From positions 3,155,501-3,219,500 of the forward strand of contig NZ_CP065511.1 of assembly GCF_022811925.1 (NCBI RefSeq): a stretch of 64,000 bases of DNA. Direction: 5' to 3'. Below, piece after piece: positions 9,615 to 18,401 of this stretch (its first letter is position 1; each line of letters opens with the position of its first letter). A model generated the notes under the pieces. That model was not told the origin of the DNA. It saw only the letters and a program-made list of their open reading frames with translations, and made no database searches. This stretch comes from Cytobacillus oceanisediminis (GTDB lineage: Bacteria; Bacillota; Bacilli; Bacillales; Cytobacillaceae). A program made the position numbers and the translations under genes.

Positions 9615-11026
9615 CCGGAAACACCTTTTCTTTTCATTTCTCCCCAGCTTGTATCGCCTTTGACCAGCTGCCATATTCCTTCACATCTCCAAAAAACCGT
9701 CAAAGGCCGGTACCATAACGTTTCAGTCAATGAATAGAAAAACAGTTTGATTAAATCAGAGATCTTTGGAAATTTCCTCAAGCTCCATTCCTCAAGCAAA
9801 ACGGCAGCCATGGAGAAAAGTGAACCATATAAACACGATAGCAGAAAAATCAGGATTGCAAACTCAAGATAGATACCACCCAAAAATAGGGAGATAACCA
9901 CATAAATGTATCCCAATAATTCAACTATCGGGCCCAAAAACTCTACTATCCAAAAGTATGGAAAGGATATAAACCCTATCGGGCCGTATCTTGGATTAAA
10001 GGTCATTTTCCTGTGTGTCCACAGGCTTTCAAATAATCCGCGATGCCACCTTCTCCTTTGTCTTCTTAGGTAGGTCATGCTTTCCGGAACTTCTGTCCAG
10101 CAAACAGGGTCAGGGACATAGACGATTTTTTTCTTTTGCTTTTTATCTCTGATAAGCCTATGGAGCCTTACGACCAGCTCCATATCCTCGCCAACTGTAT
10201 TGGTTTTATAGCCACCCGCTTCAATGACCCATTGCTTGGAAAAAACACCGAAGGCTCCAGAAACAATCAGAAGTAAATTATGCCGGCTTAACCCAATCCT
10301 TCCCATTAAAAAGGCCCTTAAATATTCGATTATTTGCATGATTACCAAAGGCTCCCTGGCTAAGCCAACCTTTAAAATATTTCCGTCCTGTATTTCACAG
10401 CCATTCGCGATCCGAATGCTTCCGCTCGAAGCAATCACTTCCCCATCAGAATCCAATATTGGCTTCATTACCTTTAAGAAAGCATCCCTTTCCAGTACAG
10501 AATCTCCATCCAATGAACAAAAATAAGGATAATGGGAAAAGTTAATCCCTGCGTTCAACGCATCAGCTTTTCCTCCATTCTCTTTGTCTATTAAAAATAG
10601 ATTTGGAAGAGAAGCGGACTGATAAATTTTTTTAACAGACTTTGTTTCAACCTGCTTCCTGACGGCTGCATTAATTTCCTTCATTTGATAATGTGTAATC
10701 ATTTTTTCTATGGTGGCATCTTTTGAACCGTCATTGACAACGATAATTTCAAAGGAAGGATAGTCTATACTCAAAAGGGAGCGTACACTGGCAACAATCC
10801 CCGCTTCTTCGTTATATGCTGGAACAATGATGGAAACCGGTTTTGCGAAGGATTCATTCATATATTCGTCAAATGACTGATTCCGGTCCAGCAAATATTC
10901 CTTTCTTAGCTGAAATACAGAGATTAATAAAATAATTGAGTAGAAACTGATGACCAGCACCATAAAGACTGCTATAAATGCAGCAAATCCGACCAATATA
11001 TTTCCCCACATCAGAGCCATAATCAA
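9611..11026 (-). CDS. processive family 2 glycosyltransferase, membrane bound
   Basis: 471 residues of the BcsA/PgaC/YdaM type. N-terminal membrane helix, then a GT-A domain: PVSIIVPAYNEEAGI, VVNDGSKDAT, SLDGDSVLERDA (DxD), TVGEDMELV (acceptor/base Asp) and the processivity motif RRQRRRWHRG (Q/RxxRW), followed by several C-terminal membrane helices. It should polymerise an exopolysaccharide across the membrane from a nucleotide sugar. It overlaps the HEAT-repeat gene before it and the glycosidase-like gene after it by 4 bp each. No PilZ domain is visible, so any c-di-GMP control must act through a partner. Sugar specificity cannot be read. Confidence 0.9.
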   Translation of the reverse strand: MIMALMWGNILVGFAAFIAVFMVLVISFYSIILLISVFQLRKEYLLDRNQSFDEYMNESFAKPVSIIVPAYNEEAGIVASVRSLLSIDYPSFEIIVVNDGSKDATIEKMITHYQMKEINAAVRKQVETKSVKKIYQSASLPNLFLIDKENGGKADALNAGINFSHYPYFCSLDGDSVLERDAFLKVMKPILDSDGEVIASSGSIRIANGCEIQDGNILKVGLAREPLVIMQIIEYLRAFLMGRIGLSRHNLLLIVSGAFGVFSKQWVIEAGGYKTNTVGEDMELVVRLHRLIRDKKQKKKIVYVPDPVCWTEVPESMTYLRRQRRRWHRGLFESLWTHRKMTFNPRYGPIGFISFPYFWIVEFLGPIVELLGYIYVVISLFLGGIYLEFAILIFLLSCLYGSLFSMAAVLLEEWSLRKFPKISDLIKLFFYSLTETLWYRPLTVFWRCEGIWQLVKGDTSWGEMKRKGVSG

Positions 11027-12066
11027 CCAAATTCTCCTTTATTCATCCATTCCCAGGCCATGTCCCTTGCATATGAATCATTCGAGGTATCCAGTACAAT
11101 CTGCAATTCTTCCTTTCCATCAGGAAACATCATAATGGATTGTCCAGCCTGAGATCGCACCCACCAGGAACGATCATGGAGAAGGTCAAGCAAATGCGGC
11201 ATCAGTTTCCGTTCCTTTAGGGATCCGAAGAGTTTTGCAGCCATCATCCTTTCCTTCCAATCCTCGGAATGACGTAATTTCAGGTAGGGTGTTATGTCCT
11301 TAACCACCCCTAATGAAGAAAGTGCCTTTACTGCTCTTAAACGAGTCTCTCCATCATAGCTGGCATAGACTGACTCAATGAAATGCAAATATCTTAATTC
11401 TTTTCTTATTCCAGCGGCATCTATTATGGCATATTTCAATTGGTTTACAGCCCTATGAAAATCTGTAATTAAAAGACTGAACAAGTTTTCATTCAGCCGG
11501 AGGATGATATTTCTTAATTCACCGTCCGATAGATTTTCACTATTATACAGAAGAAGATCAGTAATTCCTTCGAATTGAAATGCCGCAAGTATCCTCAAGG
11601 ATTGTACCCTTTCATCGTGTGATATTCTCTCTTCAATGGCTGCCTCCAAAACTTGAGGCTGTAATTGAATGAAATGAAGATCTTCGATATTGTAGAGAGC
11701 ATTCATTCTAATGCTCCACCTTCTGCTTTTTAACTGTCTCTGGAAGTAATTTCTCAGGTTCCTGTCAGCAAACTCCCTAAGTTTCCTCGTTTCCTCTTCT
11801 CCTGTTAAATTGGCTGCGAACTTAGACAGAACCTCTTCTGCAGCCTTCTTTTTTATATCATTATCCAAATGAAAGTGCCTGCTTGTCTCTCCCTCAGCTA
11901 TATATGCAAAGATCAGCGGACTAAGCGTTTCAATGCATTCATTAATTTTCCTGCGCTTTCGATGCTCCAGCCATTTTCTTATGACCAGGTACATAAGAAT
12001 CAGAAGCAGCAATCCTGAAATGACAGCAGCTGATAGACCGAGAATGTATATTTCATTCTTCAGCAT
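11023..12066 (-). CDS. membrane-anchored HEAT-repeat protein
   Basis: 347 residues. An N-terminal helix (ILGLSAAVISGLLLLILMYLVI) is followed by a basic stretch (RKWLEHRKRRK) and then helical repeats such as RSIRMNALYNIEDLHF, RLRAVKALSSLGVV, WKERMMAAKLFGSL and WWVRSQAGQSIMMF, typical of HEAT/PBS-lyase-like repeats. A likely scaffold inside the cell that connects the diguanylate cyclase or kinase proteins to the glycosyltransferase (inference from its place between them). It starts immediately after the GGDEF gene stop and overlaps the glycosyltransferase start by 4 bp. Confidence 0.75.
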   Translation of the reverse strand: MLKNEIYILGLSAAVISGLLLLILMYLVIRKWLEHRKRRKINECIETLSPLIFAYIAEGETSRHFHLDNDIKKKAAEEVLSKFAANLTGEEETRKLREFADRNLRNYFQRQLKSRRWSIRMNALYNIEDLHFIQLQPQVLEAAIEERISHDERVQSLRILAAFQFEGITDLLLYNSENLSDGELRNIILRLNENLFSLLITDFHRAVNQLKYAIIDAAGIRKELRYLHFIESVYASYDGETRLRAVKALSSLGVVKDITPYLKLRHSEDWKERMMAAKLFGSLKERKLMPHLLDLLHDRSWWVRSQAGQSIMMFPDGKEELQIVLDTSNDSYARDMAWEWMNKGEFG

Positions 12067-13689
12067 CTAGGTCAGCCTCTTAATTAAACGCTGAATTCGA
12101 GCTTCCAGTTCTGTAAGACTAAATGGCTTTGTCACGTAATCTTCAGCTCCAAGCTTCAATGCACGGGCAATATCCTGCTCACTTTTTCTCCCTGTCAGCA
12201 TAAGAACATGAATGTCCTTGGCTCTCTTCGACTTTTTCATTTCCTGCATAACCTCAAGACCATCCATTACAGGCATAATCCCATCAAGAATCAGAAAATG
12301 AGGGCCCTTTTCTTCTATTCGATTCGAATGAAGAAATTTCCGGCCGTCTTCAAAGACCTGGATATCCAGTTCTGCATGATCGAACTCCATATTGCTGAGG
12401 ACCTTTGTTAACATCATTCTTATTATCGAATCATCGTCAATAACGGAGACATATAGTTTTTTCTTATGCTGTGCAATTGGATCGGCTTTACCGCATTCCA
12501 CTCTTGCTCTTCCCTCTTGTTTTGCTTCATATAAGGCCTGATCAGCTGATCTGACAATCGTTTCTTTCTCTATCCCCGGCTGATCGACCATAATAACTCC
12601 TGCAGAAAAAGTAACGCTAAATGAATTGCCTCCCTGTTCAAATCGTTTTTCCGAAAACCCTTTTAATATCTTTTCAAGGGCTATTTTGCTTTCGGCTTCT
12701 GAAGCGCCAGAAAATAAAATGACAAATTCCTCGCCGCCATAACGGAACACATAATCTGTTTGGCGGACATTTTCTTTTAAGTACTTTGCAAATTCAGCAA
12801 GGACTATATCACCTGCCGGATGGCCATAAGTATCATTAATTTTTTTGAAAAAATCAAGATCAAGTATAGCCAGTGAAAATGGCCGATGATTTCTTGATAA
12901 TTCATTCATAAATACTACTAAACTGTCATCAAAAAACCTTCTATTATATACTCGGGTTAATTCATCTATCATTGCAGATTGATCGAATAATTTCTTATTC
13001 GCTAAGTGCCGTTCTACCTTTAAGAGAAATTCCTCTAAGTCAATTGGCTTGGATATAAAATCATCTGCACCCATTTTATAAGAGGTTAACCTAGTTTCAC
13101 GATCGTTGTTTACACTGATCATAATCTTTGGAATATACTTATTTCGAGTATGTTTCTGTAAAATTTCTAATAACTTAAAACCACTTTCCTTTTCCAAATT
13201 TATATCCACAATTAAACAATCTGGACGATGATCATAATACTGCTCTGTTGCAACTTCCAGCTCAGTACTGGCAATAACCATCCAGCCCTTGCTTTCGAGT
13301 GCATCCTTCAGAAGGATCAGCATTGAAATATCATCATCAATCAGCTGAATAAGAGGGGCATTTTCCACCCTTATCGGAGCCTGCTGTTTTAATGTGCTTT
13401 CAAAATGCTCATATTCATAGCTCATCTCAATCAAATCGAATAGATAATTTCTTAAAGTTTCCTTATCCCAATCCTCTTTATCTTCCATATTATCAATATC
13501 CGATATTAGATTATCTGCCAGCTGATGGAGCCCTGTGAGCTGTAACGTTCCAGCAGTACCCTTTATGGAATGCAGGAACCTGTATACCTCTTCACTTTTT
13601 GTGGACTCAGACATATTACCTTCAAACCATGCTGTAATCTGCCTTTTTATTTTCTCAAATAATAGAACTTTATATTTTTTCAGCTCCAT
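12067..13689 (-). CDS. Hpt-REC-GGDEF-REC diguanylate cyclase response regulator
   Basis: 540 residues. Domains in order: Hpt with RFLHSIKGTAG (H40); receiver 1 with LIDDD and phosphoacceptor D162, K214; GGDEF domain with LDLDFFKKINDTYGH and RYGGEEF (GGEEF at 318-322); receiver 2 with VIDDD, D469 and K521. RQTD at 309-312, five residues before GGEEF, fits the RxxD inhibitory I-site. It should synthesise c-di-GMP, with two phosphorylation inputs and product inhibition. First gene of the operon, with GAGGTG upstream of the ATG. The Hpt domain could exchange phosphate with the receiver of the hybrid kinase at the operon's other end (inference). Confidence 0.92.
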   Translation of the reverse strand: MELKKYKVLLFEKIKRQITAWFEGNMSESTKSEEVYRFLHSIKGTAGTLQLTGLHQLADNLISDIDNMEDKEDWDKETLRNYLFDLIEMSYEYEHFESTLKQQAPIRVENAPLIQLIDDDISMLILLKDALESKGWMVIASTELEVATEQYYDHRPDCLIVDINLEKESGFKLLEILQKHTRNKYIPKIMISVNNDRETRLTSYKMGADDFISKPIDLEEFLLKVERHLANKKLFDQSAMIDELTRVYNRRFFDDSLVVFMNELSRNHRPFSLAILDLDFFKKINDTYGHPAGDIVLAEFAKYLKENVRQTDYVFRYGGEEFVILFSGASEAESKIALEKILKGFSEKRFEQGGNSFSVTFSAGVIMVDQPGIEKETIVRSADQALYEAKQEGRARVECGKADPIAQHKKKLYVSVIDDDSIIRMMLTKVLSNMEFDHAELDIQVFEDGRKFLHSNRIEEKGPHFLILDGIMPVMDGLEVMQEMKKSKRAKDIHVLMLTGRKSEQDIARALKLGAEDYVTKPFSLTELEARIQRLIKRLT

Positions 13690-14119
13690 TACCTACACCT
13701 CGTTTATAAAAGTAGCTAGTGGCTGGTCAAAGTGACTTTATGTATTCTTCAATTAGACACTAAACCTTTTTATGATAATTAGTAATTGTAAAATAACAAA
13801 TATCTTCCATCTCTTTAGTCTAAATCATTAATAATAGGCTTTCAAACCTGGATGTACTTTATATATCTGTCTCTTCCTGCAGGAACATCAAAGAAGTGAT
13901 CCTCTATCCAAGAATTTCAGCTGGAAAATACAGGTTCTGTACAAATAATGAATTAGCGGATTCAATATACTATAGATGATAAGGATATTAAATGTAAATA
14001 AGCTTTAGATTTTTAAAAGCAATTAATTTTTCTGCCCAACAGATAATACATATTATAGGTGTACCTGGAAATATCAGCTTTTTTACTGCTCCTCAAAATT
14101 ATATCTAAATATCTCATCT
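13690..14119. other. intergenic region between the polysaccharide operon and the DUF3231 gene
   Basis: About 430 bp, AT-rich, with no convincing ORF on either strand. It must hold the promoter of the polysaccharide operon. A TTGACC/TATAAA pair with 16 bp spacing near the ATG is too close to the ribosome site to be convincing. Confidence 0.5.
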
Positions 14120-14169
14120 AAAAAGGTAAAAACCCAACTCAATGGCGTGAACTGGGTTTTTACCTTTTT
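14120..14169. terminator. long perfect hairpin, terminator overlapping the DUF3231 stop codon
   Basis: AAAAAGGTAAAAACCCA at 14120-14136 is the exact reverse complement of TGGGTTTTTACCTTTTT at 14153-14169, with a 16-base loop. T-rich tails occur on both sides, so it can work in both directions; its right arm contains the TAA stop of the DUF3231 gene. Confidence 0.85.
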
Positions 14170-14684
14170 GGTGTACCTGGAGCATAGTAATAGGGCGGCA
14201 CCTTCAGCCATCCTCGCTTCCTCATCAAAGTTTTTAAAGTTCCGCCAAAGATCGTCCATTCTAAAAAGAACTCAGTCCACATATTGCCTACATCATTACG
14301 TACGGAGTCTGCTTGTCCTTTGGCACAGGCAGTGGAACATGTCACTAACTTAAATGCGACCCCATTGGTAATTTCTTCATCAGTCAGCTTAACTCCTAAA
14401 GGAACCTCATTTGGAGCAGAATTAGGTTTTGCTGATGTTACATCAGGTAAAGGAATTCCTTCTTTTCTCATAAACTTGCTTAATCTCTTGACTTGTGACT
14501 CACATATTTTTACTACATCAGTAAGCATTTCTTTCACTTCGTCATCTGTAGTCGTGTTTAATCCAATTTCTTCGTATCGTATAAATTCCTCCACCAAAGT
14601 TAAATACGTCCACAAATCCCCAACTTCAATTACGTGCAAGGGGGATTTAGGTTCATTGGTATTATCAAACGCAATTCTGAGCAT
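14160..14684 (-). CDS. DUF3231-family protein, N-terminus possibly frameshifted
   Basis: 174 residues in the open frame, helical, of the DUF3231 type found in Bacillaceae (KSPLHVIEVGDLWTYL near the start, CSTACAKGQAD near the end). Function unknown. The ATG at 14684 has no ribosome site. A strong GGAGGT (14721-14726) stands 7 bases before another ATG at 14713, giving MPNPLEAIL, but that frame is off by one and stops soon. MPNPLEAIL plus MLRIAFDN would make a natural N-terminus, so one base may be missing near TTTTAAT. If not, translation would need the weak internal start. Recognition of the family is moderate. Confidence 0.6.
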   Translation of the reverse strand: MLRIAFDNTNEPKSPLHVIEVGDLWTYLTLVEEFIRYEEIGLNTTTDDEVKEMLTDVVKICESQVKRLSKFMRKEGIPLPDVTSAKPNSAPNEVPLGVKLTDEEITNGVAFKLVTCSTACAKGQADSVRNDVGNMWTEFFLEWTIFGGTLKTLMRKRGWLKVPPYYYAPGTPKR

Positions 14685-14890
14685 ATTAAAATTGCTTCTA
14701 AAGGATTAGGCATTTTTTTTACCTCCTATATTGTATATGTTGTCTATAGACTGAGAAAAAATGCATAGCCTTCGTTAGATTCTCACCTTAATTAGCATAG
14801 CAGAATCAACTTGCGAAGCTTAGCAAAGAAGAATGAATGACCGGTAAGCTAAATGATTTAAATCTAATTAGAAAGAATGGGTGATTGGAC

Positions 14891-15466
14891 ATGGCATTTG
14901 AAAAAGGACTGGCCAAGTCTGAACAAGCATACGAACAATTTACGGAGATAAGCACTGCATTCGCGGATATAGTGAAGAACGAATTTATTACTACGTGGCA
15001 ATGGTGGGCTGGACTTGCTTTGTTTATCATTCCCTGGCTGATATGGTTAAAGTATAGGAAGAAAGATAGCACCGGGCGTCTTCTCTTAGCTGGATTATTA
15101 GTCATCATATTGTCTCTTATTATCGATTTAGCTGCATTATCTATGGGGTTATGGTCCTACCCTATGATCATTATTCCCCTGGCACCATTTTTATTTTTGC
15201 CGTATCACTTTTCATTAGCTCCAGTCGGAGTAATGTTTGCCCTTCAAATAAAGCCTAAAATGAATAGCTTGTTTAAAGGAATAATCTTCTCTGCCATTGG
15301 AGCTTTTGGAGGAATGAATTTTTTTAATGCCATCGACTTTTATAATCCAAAAAACTGGTCTACTTTATATGATTTTATCATCTTTCTCACTCTTTACTAC
15401 AGCGGTTATTGGATAACAAGAATAGATAGTTTTCATGGGCTGGAAAATGGATCAGGAAAAAAATAA
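14891..15466 (+). CDS. CBO0543-family membrane protein (copy 1)
   Basis: 191 residues with about five hydrophobic helices; polar N-terminus (MAFEKGLAKSEQAYEQFTE), then WWAGLALFIIPWLIW, WSYPMIIIPLAPFLFLPYHF and YYSGYWITR. Resembles the uncharacterised CBO0543 group of small Firmicute membrane proteins. The start is taken at ATG 14891 with GGGTGA seven bases upstream; a TTG at 14885 is in frame. It is related in layout to the gene at 17028 (same acidic N-terminus and same YPM..PLAP/PMIPG segment). No function known. Confidence 0.65.
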   Translation: MAFEKGLAKSEQAYEQFTEISTAFADIVKNEFITTWQWWAGLALFIIPWLIWLKYRKKDSTGRLLLAGLLVIILSLIIDLAALSMGLWSYPMIIIPLAPFLFLPYHFSLAPVGVMFALQIKPKMNSLFKGIIFSAIGAFGGMNFFNAIDFYNPKNWSTLYDFIIFLTLYYSGYWITRIDSFHGLENGSGKK

Positions 15467-15499
15467 AAGACTTTCCTTTTTATTAGAAAGTCTTTTTTT
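15465..15499. terminator. terminator between convergent genes
   Basis: AAAAGACTTTC pairs with GAAAGTCTTTT and is followed by a T run on the plus strand. It separates the CBO0543 gene from the convergent YhhN-like gene. Confidence 0.85.
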
Positions 15500-15515
15500 G
15501 CTATTGGTTTACAAA

Positions 15516-16196
15516 TCATAGCTGCTGTTTAACATCCGGTATTGTTACGGTATCCCCTGGCGATTCCCCAAATGAAGTAAGGCTTTCGGCAATCAGGAAT
15601 TGGGCAGAGTAGTAAGTAATCATAATAAACACATCTGAATATACAATGTCTGAAACAAACATATTCCATGAAAGAATTGAATCAGAGATAACAAACAAAA
15701 TGCTTCCGGCAATGGCCCGCTTGTTCCCGCTTAGGATGGCTGATAACGCCATTAATGAAATGACCAGCATGTAGGCAAAAACCGGGATCACTAATGCATC
15801 ATTTCCTTCTTCAGATAAGGAAGCAATCAGCTGGCTGCCAATGATCAAAGAATAGAAGCCTATCGGGATTATGGCTGCCAGGCGGAGCTTCGTCATGCGT
15901 GACATTTTCAAGAATCCAGTCAAATAAAATAGATGCCCAACAAGAAAAGCTCCAAGCCCAGCTGCAAACGATACAGCAATAAATCCATCACCAAGCATGC
16001 AGAAAAACAGGCCAATAACGACTAAACGCAATGCCGGTGCAGGGCTGGCAGCGAGTCTTCGGTATGCATAAACAATAATGAGCACCATTGGAATCAGTTT
16101 AAAGGTAATTTTGATTGCCAGAGGCTCAGGAGGAACAATGAAAATATATAAGACAGCCATCAGTCCAATTAAAATAGGAATGAGTAGATTTTTCAA
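15516..16196 (-). CDS. YhhN/TMEM86-family membrane protein (lysoplasmalogenase-like)
   Basis: 226 residues with about eight hydrophobic helices. Signature segments are FFCMLGDGFIA, ILFVISDSILSWN and ITYYSAQFLIA, matching the YhhN family, whose animal members hydrolyse the vinyl-ether bond of lysoplasmalogens. The conserved Asp residues of GDG and SDS are present. Start is TTG with GGGAGATGG upstream. The bacterial substrate is not certain. Downstream of the MOSC gene with a 53-bp gap, so possibly co-transcribed. Confidence 0.8.
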   Translation of the reverse strand: MKNLLIPILIGLMAVLYIFIVPPEPLAIKITFKLIPMVLIIVYAYRRLAASPAPALRLVVIGLFFCMLGDGFIAVSFAAGLGAFLVGHLFYLTGFLKMSRMTKLRLAAIIPIGFYSLIIGSQLIASLSEEGNDALVIPVFAYMLVISLMALSAILSGNKRAIAGSILFVISDSILSWNMFVSDIVYSDVFIMITYYSAQFLIAESLTSFGESPGDTVTIPDVKQQL

Positions 16197-16249
16197 AAGT
16201 AATCCATCTCCCTGTGTCCGAATGTAAGTTGTCCTTTGATTAACAGGTA

Positions 16250-16816
16250 TTAAACCCGTTCCAGCTTTTTAAAAGGCTTTGGGGGAAATTCAACACGGAT
16301 TTCATCTCCTGGCTTCACTTCTCCGCTATTCAACACGATTCCCATAATACCAGCTTTTCTAATGAGATTTCCATCTTCATCCTTCTCTACCACTGCTTTT
16401 AAAAGCCCAGGCTGAAATTGATCGATTTGAGCACAGGGATTGCGCAGTCCTGTTATCTTGATCACAGCAGAATGACCCAAAAATAGGATTGTGTTTACGG
16501 GCAATTCAAGAAGATTGATTCCGGCAGTTGTAATATTTTCACCCATTTGGCCAGGTTCAATAGGGAAACGGCCTGCTAACTCCTCAAATAACTCACTGTG
16601 GATTAAATGAACCTGTCTTAGATTCGGCTGGTCAGGGTTTTGTATCACTCTTGATCGGTGTTTAACTTTTGAACCAAAATGGGCATCCCCTACAACCCCT
16701 AAACCCTTCACCAGTTTTATGATATTTTGATTTTTTTTACTGAAAGTATGCTTTTTGCTTAAGCTTACCGCTATAACTGTACCCACAAGTAAAAATTTCT
16801 GTATTTCATCCTGCAT
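16250..16816 (-). CDS. MOSC domain protein
   Basis: 188 residues. The MOSC core is visible: VGDAHFG, GQMGENITTAGINL, GHSAVIKITGLRNPCAQID and KAGIMGIVLNSGEVKPGDEI, with the conserved Cys in NPCAQID. MOSC proteins carry sulfur or handle molybdenum-cofactor-related chemistry and N-hydroxylated compounds. The assigned ATG has only a distant AGGAAGG; a GTG eight codons in (VGTVIAV) would also fit the family. Substrate unknown. Confidence 0.85.
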   Translation of the reverse strand: MQDEIQKFLLVGTVIAVSLSKKHTFSKKNQNIIKLVKGLGVVGDAHFGSKVKHRSRVIQNPDQPNLRQVHLIHSELFEELAGRFPIEPGQMGENITTAGINLLELPVNTILFLGHSAVIKITGLRNPCAQIDQFQPGLLKAVVEKDEDGNLIRKAGIMGIVLNSGEVKPGDEIRVEFPPKPFKKLERV

Positions 16817-17027
16817 TTATTCCACACTGCCTTCCTTTTCTTTAGACTCCTGTTACTTATTTATTCCATAAAGAATTAATTAGTCCTTCACTCCTTCAAC
16901 ATTGTTTGATAAACGATAAGTTAATGATTAATCCTTGCTCAATATCCTTATAAAATCACACATATAAAAATAAGAAATTAGGAAATATAGAAATAACTAA
17001 CTCGCAGCTAAAAGGGGTTCATTTGCC

Positions 17028-17612
17028 GTGGAGGAAAACCGGATAAAAGAATTCGATGATATTGTCAAAATGGCTAAAGAGGGACAAAAAGCTTTAAATG
17101 ATTACTGGGTGGAATACAGTATTTACACTTCTTTTGAATACTGGTTTATGGTTATGCTATTTATTGTTCCTTTACTTGTTTTATTTTTCAAAATTGATAA
17201 AAGAAAATTATTTTTTATGGGTTTTTACGGTTATAGTATTCATATGCTTTTTGGCTATATCGACTTGTACAATAAAAATTCCGGGCTGCTGAATTATCCT
17301 TTTCCAATGATTCCAATGATTCCAGGTTTATCCCTTGACTCAAGTTTCGTTCCTGTTACATTTATGCTCGTTTATCAATGGACATTGAATCATAAAAAAA
17401 ATTACTACGTTTATACTGTACTGACTTCTGCCGTTTTAGCTTTTGTTTTTAAGCCTCTTCTTATAGGTCTCGGTCTTTTCAAGCTATATGGAAACACGAA
17501 TTATTTTTTTCTTTTTGCATGTTACCTGATTGTAATTATTTTAGCTAAGGTGATAACGGACGTTTTCTTATGGACAGAGCGTAAATTTAGTAATCATGAT
17601 CAATCACATTAA
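17028..17612 (+). CDS. CBO0543-family membrane protein (copy 2)
   Basis: 194 residues with a GTG start, five or more membrane helices and an acidic polar N-terminus (EENRIKEFDDIVKMAKEG). The YPFPMIPMIPGLSL and FVPVTFMLVYQW segments resemble copy 1 at 14891, suggesting two paralogues kept near each other. Function unknown. Confidence 0.65.
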   Translation: MEENRIKEFDDIVKMAKEGQKALNDYWVEYSIYTSFEYWFMVMLFIVPLLVLFFKIDKRKLFFMGFYGYSIHMLFGYIDLYNKNSGLLNYPFPMIPMIPGLSLDSSFVPVTFMLVYQWTLNHKKNYYVYTVLTSAVLAFVFKPLLIGLGLFKLYGNTNYFFLFACYLIVIILAKVITDVFLWTERKFSNHDQSH

Positions 17613-17683
17613 ACGTGGAATCCCGGTTGTGCAATAATACCCCCTGCCTTTCTGAGACTTTGGATGGAGTAAGATTTACATAA

Positions 17684-17718
17684 AAAATGCTGCCGTAATG
17701 GCAGCATTAACTTTTTAT
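17684..17718. terminator. bidirectional terminator
   Basis: AATGCTGCC (17686-17694) and GGCAGCATT (17700-17708) form a 9-bp stem with a 5-base loop, flanked by A and T runs. It lies between convergent genes. Confidence 0.8.
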
Positions 17719-17749
17719 GGGAGATAATAAGGCCGTTTGCAGAACATCA

Positions 17750-18244
17750 TTAACCTTCCAACTCAGTTAAGTTCCGATTATTCTTTAATCGATCCAATAA
17801 TTTAATAAACCCAACAAAACCTCTAATAGTGAATAAGGTAAAATTCACACTGCCAAATGTATGGAAAATGGACCATTTCCTCCACTTGAATAGGCTTGTG
17901 TTTTTCTCAAAGTACCATTGGCCGATGCTCATTGGGACACTGAATATCAAACTTTTGAGAAAGATATTTCTTAAATTGTCATTGTAAGAAATCTTAACCC
18001 AAATCACACTTAAAAGCGGGAAAAACAAAATATCATAAATCAGGTTCGTTTTAAAAATTCTTGAAAAAGGGCGGACTGGATATTCAACTCTTTTCGTTCC
18101 AACAACATAGGCATCAATCAGAGTGGCAAGAACGCCTTTGGAGAAAAAAATAACTAAAGTCTCCCTCATTTTTTTCCCTTTAAACAAAAATGGAACTGAA
18201 CAAACACACAATCCGAGAAGCAGGTTTAATAATTTTTTCTCCAT
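17750..18244 (-). CDS. CBO0543-like membrane protein (copy 3, divergent)
   Basis: 164 residues with four hydrophobic segments: LLNLLLGLCVCSVPFLF, TLVIFFSKGVLATLIDAYVV, NLIYDILFFPLLSVIWVKI and SIFHTFGSVNFTLFTIRG. The middle SIGQWYFEKNTSLFKWRKW is typical of the CBO0543-type proteins as I know them, but similarity to the other two copies is weak. Single gene between two terminators. Function unknown. Confidence 0.55.
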   Translation of the reverse strand: MEKKLLNLLLGLCVCSVPFLFKGKKMRETLVIFFSKGVLATLIDAYVVGTKRVEYPVRPFSRIFKTNLIYDILFFPLLSVIWVKISYNDNLRNIFLKSLIFSVPMSIGQWYFEKNTSLFKWRKWSIFHTFGSVNFTLFTIRGFVGFIKLLDRLKNNRNLTELEG

Positions 18245-18339
18245 TGAACATCAGCCTTTCCTATTTCAGATATTAATAAATTCACCCATTTTGAATTTAT
18301 TTATTCTTTGAACCTGTTACTTCGATTTTGCACCTAAGC

Positions 18340-18375
18340 TTTTTATAAAAAATAAAGCTGCCCTTTGGCAGCCGT
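18340..18375 (-). terminator. terminator of the cobalamin operon's last gene
   Basis: On the minus strand GGCTGCC, a 4-base loop and GGCAGC are followed by TTTATTTTTT. It lies about 27 bp after the ferredoxin-CbiX stop. Confidence 0.8.
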
Positions 18376-18401
18376 CAATTTTCATATAGGAATTATTCAT
18401 T

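Noticed and set aside
11023..12066. HEAT protein as a phycocyanobilin lyase enzyme
   Set aside because: Repeat type is similar, but there are no phycobiliprotein genes and a membrane anchor is present; scaffold role is more likely.
13700..13725. TTGACC-16-TATAAA promoter before the GGDEF gene
   Set aside because: The start point would fall on the ribosome site, leaving no leader.
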